Below are positions 1 to 4,692 of a DNA stretch of 8,529 nucleotides, one piece after another; position 1 is the first letter of the stretch, and each line of letters opens with the position of its first letter. A program made the position numbers and the translations under genes. This DNA is from CAWDMN01 sp963803155 (lineage in GTDB: Bacteria > Acidobacteriota > Terriglobia > Versatilivoradales > Versatilivoraceae), in contig CAWDMN010000043.1 in assembly GCA_963803155.1 (NCBI GenBank), positions 1-8,529 of the forward strand. The letters run 5' to 3'. The notes beneath the pieces are model-generated. The model had not been told where the DNA came from, ran no database searches, and was given only the letters and a program-made list of their open reading frames with translations.

Positions 1-406
1 ATCTCTTTAACGTGAGTTGTCAAAGTCAGGCTAATTTCAATCCTCCAGAAAATTTCCCTCCCCAAGACCAAGGCAATTATAAAAATTAAAATTAAGACTC
101 GTCCGCAGACTTGTTACAAGAGAGCAAGAAAACCTCTGCTGTAGTACATACTTCTTCAATCGCACATGCCCTGTAGCAGAGGTGGGACTCAAAAGCTGCA
201 ATTTCACAAAATGCTTGTCCGTCTGAGCCACTCCGGCATCCGCAGCGATCTAGATTATGTAAACCAATTGGGGCAGCCTTGTCTGCACTAACATCGCGGT
301 GGCTGCAATGATACAGTTCCTTAGTAATAAAAAATGATCGTGGATCTGTGGACCTGATTGTTATGGGTTGATTTGTCGAGCAGACTCTATGAGCAAGACT
401 ATTTTC
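1..406. other. no supported gene
   Basis: I see no convincing gene here. Open frames on either strand are short, lack a good ribosome binding site and do not resemble any family I know. The stretch is AT-rich compared with the operon downstream. A minus-strand frame ending near position 37 starts only at GTG and has no recognisable content. Confidence 0.5.
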
Positions 407-712
407 CTAGTCATGAAACGGACAGTTCTGAACGGATGGTTCTCGACGAAGGTAATGAGTATTTATACCTGTAACAATGACATAAGCCTCTCTCCCCTTC
501 TGCATCTTGACTCCTGGAAAGTTTTCGAATCCATCAATGTCATCATAATGTCGAATAAGTGGTGTCAACTTCAGAGAAATGCGCAAACTGGCATTTACGC
601 CAGATAACAGTTTCGATGCGGCAGCTGCAATTTCGTCAAAGTGACGGTCAATTTCCTCCAATCGATCTGTGAACGATAAAACAGGGAAAAATTGCGATAT
701 GGCGCTTGGCAT
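407..712 (-). CDS. possible small hypothetical protein or 5'-truncated remnant
   Basis: I do not recognise this 101-residue frame. It begins at ATG with GGAG just upstream, but only 3 bases separate them, so initiation would be weak; a TTG nine bases earlier is an alternative. The frame stays open for about 27 further bases upstream before a stop, so the start could also be lost. The product looks protein-like, with an amphipathic N-terminal helix rich in Asp, Glu, Arg and Ala (DRLEEIDRHFDEIAAAASKL), then a mixed segment with alternating hydrophobic residues (AYVIVTG). There is no signal peptide, membrane helix or known motif. It stands alone in a degraded region, so it may be a relic. Frames on the opposite strand look like its shadow. 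Confidence 0.33.
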   Translation of the reverse strand: MPSAISQFFPVLSFTDRLEEIDRHFDEIAAAASKLLSGVNASLRISLKLTPLIRHYDDIDGFENFPGVKMQKGREAYVIVTGINTHYLRREPSVQNCPFHD

Positions 713-863
713 AGACTCCAATCTCGTCTGAAAGCTGCCGGCTTCAGCGCGCTACAACGACTGTTTCTGTTATGATTGATCCCCAGTTGAGTTTTTGTAC
801 CATACGCCCGTCGGCGCAACCACAGACCCTCCGTCCTTCACTCGCTAGCCAGGAGGTATTTCC

Positions 864-1028
864 ATGTTAATTTGTGGCAATCCCTTCCCTGCGTTCACAG
901 TTCCCACCGGCAAAAATGCCTTCCCCAATGCCTGCAAAAACTTTGCGCAACCAACTTTGGCTTGCCTGCACAATTTCTGTGCAGGTATAGAATTGTTCTT
1001 CAGAAAAAATGATAAAAAGACGAGATGA
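864..1028 (+). CDS. doubtful 54-residue small ORF with strong RBS
   Basis: The reason to list this frame is the AGGAGGT at 851-857, a near-ideal ribosome binding site 6 bases before ATG. The predicted peptide has four Cys residues and is rich in Phe, Asn and Pro (for example NPFPAF and ACLHNFCAG), with a basic tail ending KNDKKTR. I recognise no domain. An 8-bp perfect hairpin (965-985) sits inside the frame, which is unusual for a coding sequence. It may instead be the remnant start of a lost gene, with the remainder of the frame being chance. Low confidence. Confidence 0.2.
   Translation: MLICGNPFPAFTVPTGKNAFPNACKNFAQPTLACLHNFCAGIELFFRKNDKKTR
965..985. repeat. perfect 8-bp inverted repeat
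   Basis: CCTGCACA and TGTGCAGG form perfect arms around a 5-base loop (ATTTC). The core TGCAC-N7-GTGCA has the same arms and spacing as the NtrC-type operator consensus, although no sigma-54 promoter is visible close downstream. There is no T-run behind it on either strand, so it is not a standard intrinsic terminator. Confidence 0.45.
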
Positions 1029-1057
1029 TATTGAGGATCAACTCTTACCCATTTTTA

Positions 1058-1087
1058 TTGACCTTCGTTGACCACCATTGACAAGAT
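1058..1087 (+). repeat. three TTGAC direct repeats at exact 10-bp spacing
   Basis: TTGAC occurs at 1058, 1068 and 1078, each start exactly 10 bp from the last. One helical turn of spacing is typical of sites bound by regulator dimers in tandem, such as OmpR/PhoB-type proteins. The middle copy extended to TTGACCAC is also a perfect inverted copy of GTGGTCAA at 1165-1172, so the array may instead belong to the neighbouring mobile-element-like repeats. Confidence 0.4.
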
Positions 1088-1118
1088 GAAACCGCTCCTG
1101 CGTCGCTGCACTCTGAGC

Positions 1119-1188
1119 GTGGCCAACTCCCACCGGAATCGGTGGTCATTTCCCGAAGGAACCAGTGGTCAATCCCACCGGAATACGC
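1119..1188 (+). repeat. three degenerate 23-bp tandem repeats, IS21-end-like
   Basis: Units start at 1119, 1142 and 1165, exactly 23 bp apart, with a shared form close to GTGG(T/C)CA..TCCCACCGGAAT. The middle copy is the most diverged. CCACCG and CGGTGG (1130-1135 and 1140-1145) also form a perfect hairpin across the first unit boundary. IS21-family elements carry multiple terminal repeats of about this length, often with GTGGTCA and CCGGAAT words, so I infer a remnant end of such an element. No istA or istB coding sequence is left in the window. Confidence 0.5.
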
Positions 1189-1345
1189 ACTTGGCTTCAG
1201 GCGTTGGGTGACAGAGACTCGATCAGTTATTGTCCAGCCAAGTTTCCAGTGCCCATGCAGGGACCGGCATGAATCCTAGTTGCAGGGAGGGGTTGCAGTG
1301 TCTACTATGCCGCAGTGACAGAATAAACAAATGGAGAGGATTATC

Positions 1346-1426
1346 ATGGACCGTCGCAATTTTTGTCGCAAACTGACCAAGACCGGCTCCGGGCTTGCGT
1401 TTACTGCGGGTTTTATCCCTAATTGA
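1346..1426 (+). pseudogene. truncated Tat signal peptide start of an exported protein
   Basis: A GGAGAGGA ribosome binding site (1333-1340) precedes ATG, and the frame opens with M-D-R-R-N-F-C-R-K, a good twin-arginine motif (RRxFxxK), followed by a mildly hydrophobic stretch (GSGLAFTAGF). It then stops at TGA after only 26 residues. A Tat leader without any mature domain has no obvious use, so this is most likely the 5' stub of an exported cofactor-binding or oxidoreductase-type protein whose body was deleted or replaced. The sequence downstream shows no continuation in any frame, and a GC-rich hairpin (1438-1454) lies just past the break. RRNFC starts of this kind are common in Acidobacteriota, Planctomycetes and Verrucomicrobia. 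Confidence 0.5.
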
Positions 1427-1658
1427 ATTAGGTAAATCCCCGGCTGTGCCGGGGAAACATGACTATATGATAGAGAATCGACTTAAAATCGCCGCATTTG
1501 GGTTGGGAAAGCATACATGAAATCCCTGAGGGATGGATGGTAATACCGATGGGGCTTCTCTTTTTCTGCCTACTTTCCTTTTAGGAAAAAGAAACTCATT
1601 AATTCAACCTAACGAAACTACGGCGCCGATCAAGACATCCCGCAAGTCGAAAAAAGGC
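1427..1658. other. non-coding stretch with several small palindromes
   Basis: No gene is supported. Besides the hairpin at 1438-1454, it holds ATCCCT-G-AGGGAT (1522-1534) and a distant CTTTTTC/GAAAAAG pair (1560-1566 and 1585-1591). None is followed by a clear T-run that would make a confident terminator. The stretch may be the scar that replaced the body of the Tat-leader gene. Confidence 0.4.
1438..1454. repeat. GC-rich hairpin, 7-bp stem
   Basis: CCCCGGC and GCCGGGG are perfect arms with a TGT loop. It starts 12 bases after the stop of the truncated Tat-leader frame. There is no T-run after it on the plus strand. Such compact hairpins occur as REP-type elements and at the ends of some insertion sequences, and the position at an abrupt gene break fits either. 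Confidence 0.5.
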
Positions 1659-1688
1659 TTGCTCTGGTGAAATGTGGTGTTTTAGAAT
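1659..1688 (+). promoter_or_regulatory. candidate housekeeping promoter of the operon
   Basis: TTGCTC (1659-1664) and TAGAAT (1683-1688) are separated by 18 bp. The -10 matches 5 of 6 bases of TATAAT; the -35 matches only the TTG and little more. Transcription would start near 1695, about 80 bases before the first gene, and run through the AT-rich hairpin at 1684-1714. No GG-N10-GC sigma-54 element with good flanks was found upstream of this operon, so constitutive or other control is more likely. Confidence 0.3.
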
Positions 1689-1714
1689 AAAAACCTTATT
1701 GTCTTTTTTATTCT
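1684..1714. repeat. AT-rich 10-bp perfect inverted repeat before the operon
   Basis: AGAATAAAAA (1684-1693) and TTTTTATTCT (1705-1714) pair perfectly around an 11-base loop. It could be an operator, since it overlaps the candidate -10 and start site, or a weak bidirectional terminator isolating the operon from upstream transcription. The lack of GC in the stem argues against an efficient terminator. Confidence 0.45.
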
Positions 1715-1728
1715 TCTAAGGCCCTGCG

Positions 1729-1779
1729 ATGAGAATCGTTGCGATTTCTTCTAGGATCCCTCCAGGCAAAACAAAATGA
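1729..1779 (+). CDS. possible 16-residue leader peptide coupled to the operon
   Basis: A short frame, MRIVAISSRIPPGKTK, begins at ATG 1729 behind a TAAGG (1717-1721) at good distance and ends at TGA 1777-1779, overlapping the ATG of the first large gene in an ATGA junction. The main gene itself has only a weak AGG (1764-1766) in front, so re-initiation after this leader would help its translation. It may equally be chance. I see no regulatory codon run or attenuator-like pair of hairpins. Confidence 0.25.
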   Translation: MRIVAISSRIPPGKTK

Positions 1780-2387
1780 AAACAATCAAGCCAATCCCAA
1801 AGGGGAAGGAAGAATTGAAACCCGAGGCTGACGCTCCCGACTCCTCCTCCAAGCCTCCTAATCGAGGCAATGTCGATCAGATTAGGGATATTCTCTTTGG
1901 CGCTCAAATGGAGGAATATGAGAAGAAGTTTGCGTCCCTCGAAGAACATTTGTTGAGAGAATCAGCCAGCCTCCGGGAAGAGATCCTGCGTCAGTTTCAA
2001 ACCTTGGAACAACACCTTCTTCGGGAAAGCCAATCGCTGAAGAATGATCTTCTCGCCGAAAAGGAGGGCAGAAACAAATCCGCGGACGAATTACTCTCAA
2101 AGATCAAGGATGACGAGATTAATTTTCAGAAAAAAATCGGAGTGATCAATTCGCAATCGGTAAAAAACCGTGAAGAATTCCAGGGGCAGCTCAACCAGCA
2201 GTTAAAGCTGCTGCAATCCAGCATCCTGCAGGAAAAGGAAGGGCTCGAAAATCAACTCGAAGAGCAAATCAAGGAGCTTCGTGAAAGCAAGGCCGATCGA
2301 GCGCTTCTGGCATCTAAACTCACTGAACTCGCCACGGAACTCAATCATGGAGATAAGTCCCGGCCCCCAAAAGTTAAAAATAAATGA
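1776..2387 (+). CDS. soluble coiled-coil protein of GTPase/OmpA operon
   Basis: This 203-residue protein has no signal peptide or membrane helix and should be cytosolic. Residues 1-30 are Lys/Pro/Ser-rich and probably disordered. A motif V-D-Q-I-R-D-I-L-F-G-x-Q-M (33-45) leads into a long charged coiled coil (about 46-172). Within it LE(E/Q)HLLRES(A/Q)SL is repeated at residues 55-66 and 77-88, a 22-residue period. A short C-terminal helix (ALLASKLTELATELN, 177-190) precedes a basic tail. I recall similar IRDIxFGxQM coiled-coil proteins beside OmpA-domain and Rab-like GTPase genes in other bacteria, but cannot verify this here. Its end overlaps the next gene by 41 bp. Likely role, by context: adaptor or scaffold for the GTPase or for the cytosolic domain of the membrane protein. 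No enzyme motif is visible. Confidence 0.85.
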   Translation: MKTIKPIPKGKEELKPEADAPDSSSKPPNRGNVDQIRDILFGAQMEEYEKKFASLEEHLLRESASLREEILRQFQTLEQHLLRESQSLKNDLLAEKEGRNKSADELLSKIKDDEINFQKKIGVINSQSVKNREEFQGQLNQQLKLLQSSILQEKEGLENQLEEQIKELRESKADRALLASKLTELATELNHGDKSRPPKVKNK

Positions 2388-4128
2388 CTCATTTAGTGAG
2401 TTCATACCTGACAGCAAGACAGAAGAGTTATCCAACTCGATCCCAGACGATTATTCCGCTCTGCGGGGCCTTCTGGTGGGTCCTGAGCAATCACGCCTCG
2501 AATCTCTTGAGGAGCGTCTAGACAATCCTGACGTTCGCGCGCGGGAGCTTGCCGCGGCGCTGCCCCAAGCAGTGCGGATCTCCACTAAGCAGGGGCGGGA
2601 ACTGAATAGCGCAATGGTTTCCGTTGTAGAAGAGTCTTTGCGCGCCTCGATTAGAAAAAACTCCCAGATCATCGTGGAGGCCCTCTTTCCCATCCTCGGA
2701 TCCATTATCCGCAAGGCAGTCTCGACTGCGTTAAATGGGATGGTGGAATCCCTGAACCGGGTGCTGGAACACAGCCTCTCCTGGGAGAGCCTGAAATGGC
2801 GTTTTGAGGCCATGCGCACAGGCAAATCTTTCGCGGAAATTGCCGTACTGCACAGTCTCTTGTACCGTGTGGAACAAGTTTTCTTAATCCATAAAAAAAC
2901 GGGTGCGCTTCTTCAATCCACTGCCAGCATAGCGGAACAAAAAGACAAGGAGCTGATCTCGGGGATGCTCACCGCCCTTCAGGATTTCGTGAGAGAATCG
3001 TTTTCCCCCAACAAGGAGGATGAGCTGGACGTAGTAACGGTAGGGGAGTTGCGGGTAATTCTCGAAAGAGGCCCCCAAGCGATTCTCGCTGCCGTTGTGC
3101 GCGGCAATCCGCCGGTGACATTGCCTGTGCGTTTGCAGGACGCCCTCGACGAAATAAGCCGCCTGCAAGAAAACGAGCTGAGTTCCTTTGATGGCGACAC
3201 CAAACCCTTTGAACCTTGTTTGCCGCTCCTGGAAGATTGTCTGCAGGCCGAATTCCGGCCTCTTCGGCAGATTCGCTTCCACGCTCTATACGCATTTGCG
3301 GGACTCATTGCCATTCTCTTAGGTTGGTGGGCTTTTATGACGCTCCGGTCTAATTCGCGGTGGTCAACATTTCTCGGAGCATTAAATTCCGAGCCAGGAA
3401 TCATCGTCACTCAGCATGGCAAATGGGGTGGCAAATATCGAGTCTTCGGTTTCATTGATCCGTTAGCCCCCGACCCAGGAGAATTGCTCAAGCGCGCCCA
3501 CTTGGATCCCAGAGAAGTCGAGTGTCAATGGAGATCCTTTATATCGCTTGACTCGCCATTGGGGGAAATACGGGCAAGGAAAATCTTCGAGCCACCCGGC
3601 ACGGTCTCTTTTCGAATGGAACGCGGCGAGCTCCATGTCTCGGGAGTTGCGCCTCATTCATGGATTGTACAGGCGAGGAGAATGACCCGGACGGTTTTCT
3701 TGAATATGAGCTGGCGTGAAGATGGTTTGATTGACCGGGAGTTCAGCAGATTTCAATCGATGGAAGCCAAGCTGGAACAGGTTCGGCTCGAGTTTCCCTT
3801 GAGTGATGCGCATCTTGGAGCTTCTCAGAAAATTCTGTTGGACGGCTTGTTGACTGACTTCCGGTCACTGCTCGATATAGGCCACGCCCTTGGTGAAGTC
3901 AAGATCCAAGTGCAGGGCCATGCGGATCCTTCGGGCAGCGCGGCGCAGAACCGGCTGCTCAGCCAGGAGCGAGCCAACCAAATCGTGCGTTACTTGGTTG
4001 CCGCCAACTTGCCGGCGGACCGATTTTTTGCCGCCAGAGCTGGAGAAACCGATTCTTTGGGATGCCGATGTGCCTTATTCCGGATTGAATTGCGACCGAG
4101 TTCCGACGGGGGGGCCTCCCATCCATGA
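2347..4128 (+). CDS. single-pass membrane protein with C-terminal OmpA-like domain
   Basis: I chose ATG 2347 (593 residues) because GGAA lies 7 bases upstream; a GTG at 2281 would add 22 residues read out of frame with the preceding gene and looks non-native. Residues 40-300 form a conserved-looking cytosolic region: LLVGPEQ (42-48), an Arg/Leu-rich helix, the segment ALFPILGSIIRKAV (112-125) and YRVEQVFLIHKKTG (173-186). One membrane helix spans about 313-333. The periplasmic part has a segment reminiscent of a BON-type fold (417-441) and an OmpA-like peptidoglycan-binding domain (about 475-582) with G-H-A-D (524-527) and L-S-Q-E-R-A (538-543), keeping the Asp and Arg that bind diaminopimelate. 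There is no signal peptide; the N-terminus is inside. Expected role: anchors to the cell wall and passes envelope state to the cytosol. Its TGA overlaps the GTPase ATG. Similar proteins exist in cyanobacteria and proteobacteria, mostly without assigned function. Confidence 0.88.
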   Translation: MEISPGPQKLKINDSFSEFIPDSKTEELSNSIPDDYSALRGLLVGPEQSRLESLEERLDNPDVRARELAAALPQAVRISTKQGRELNSAMVSVVEESLRASIRKNSQIIVEALFPILGSIIRKAVSTALNGMVESLNRVLEHSLSWESLKWRFEAMRTGKSFAEIAVLHSLLYRVEQVFLIHKKTGALLQSTASIAEQKDKELISGMLTALQDFVRESFSPNKEDELDVVTVGELRVILERGPQAILAAVVRGNPPVTLPVRLQDALDEISRLQENELSSFDGDTKPFEPCLPLLEDCLQAEFRPLRQIRFHALYAFAGLIAILLGWWAFMTLRSNSRWSTFLGALNSEPGIIVTQHGKWGGKYRVFGFIDPLAPDPGELLKRAHLDPREVECQWRSFISLDSPLGEIRARKIFEPPGTVSFRMERGELHVSGVAPHSWIVQARRMTRTVFLNMSWREDGLIDREFSRFQSMEAKLEQVRLEFPLSDAHLGASQKILLDGLLTDFRSLLDIGHALGEVKIQVQGHADPSGSAAQNRLLSQERANQIVRYLVAANLPADRFFAARAGETDSLGCRCALFRIELRPSSDGGASHP

Positions 4129-4631
4129 TCCAGAAGAAGATTTGCCTGCTTGGAGCCGTCGCGGTCGGCAAGACAAGCATGGTTAGACGCTTCGTCGAGG
4201 GAACCTTCTCCGATCGTTACCTGACGACGATCGGGGTGAAGATCGTCAAGAAGAAGATCGAAATTAGCAGCCAGGAAATAACGCTGATCATCTGGGACCT
4301 TTCAGGAGAAGATGAGTTTACTCAGATGCAAACCAGCTATTTGCGAGGTGCCGCAGGATGCATCCTGGTGGTGGATGGAACCCGTCCCTCAACGCTGGAA
4401 AAGGCTTTGGAGCTTAAAGAACGTATCGAAAAGGAATATGGTTCACTTCCTTTTGTTTTGGCGATTAACAAGGTCGATCTTGAACATGAATGGATCGTGG
4501 ACGAACAACTTCAGGCTCAACTGCGGCAAACGGTTTCCCCGATTATTAAGACAAGCGCCAAGACGGGCGTGGGGCTGGAAGAGCTCTTCTACGCGCTAGC
4601 AGAAAAGTTGATGAAAGCTACCCCAAAGTGA
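4125..4631 (+). CDS. Ras/Rab-like small GTPase
   Basis: The 168-residue product is one complete G domain. G1 is G-A-V-A-V-G-K-T (10-17), G2 the Thr in YLTTIG (32-37), G3 W-D-L-S-G-E-D (57-63), G4 N-K-V-D (115-118), G5 T-S-A-K (143-146). It should bind GTP/GDP through these. Val12 and Glu62 stand where Ras has Gly12 and Gln61, so intrinsic hydrolysis may differ. There is no C-terminal Cys box for lipid attachment, so any membrane location must come through a partner, most simply the OmpA-domain protein encoded upstream with a 4-bp ATGA overlap. A run of seven G (4108-4114) precedes the start and may act as its ribosome binding site. It is not an MglA with an adjacent roadblock-domain partner as far as the window shows. 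It is probably a Rab-like bacterial branch; effector unknown, with the downstream activator the best candidate. Confidence 0.92.
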   Translation: MIQKKICLLGAVAVGKTSMVRRFVEGTFSDRYLTTIGVKIVKKKIEISSQEITLIIWDLSGEDEFTQMQTSYLRGAAGCILVVDGTRPSTLEKALELKERIEKEYGSLPFVLAINKVDLEHEWIVDEQLQAQLRQTVSPIIKTSAKTGVGLEELFYALAEKLMKATPK

Positions 4632-4692
4632 GTAGTTGTCTCCCATTGATTTTCTTGGATTGCTTTCCTGGAAAAGAACGTTTCGACCTCAC

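Noticed and set aside
368..607. plus-strand frame of 79 residues
   Set aside because: It is antisense to the more protein-like minus frame at 407-712, starts mid-sequence without an RBS and is not recognisable.
1754..1771. GG-N10-GC match just before the first operon gene
   Set aside because: Only the four invariant bases fit, the flanks do not, and the start would fall on the ATG itself.
2281..2346. 22-residue N-terminal extension from GTG 2281 of the OmpA-domain protein
   Set aside because: It lies wholly inside the preceding gene in another frame, its sequence is not protein-like, and ATG 2347 has GGAA at good spacing.
4636..4692. 19-residue extension of the activator from TTG 4636
   Set aside because: TTG is a rare start and the ATG at 4693 begins the conserved-looking domain. 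The extension is possible but less likely.
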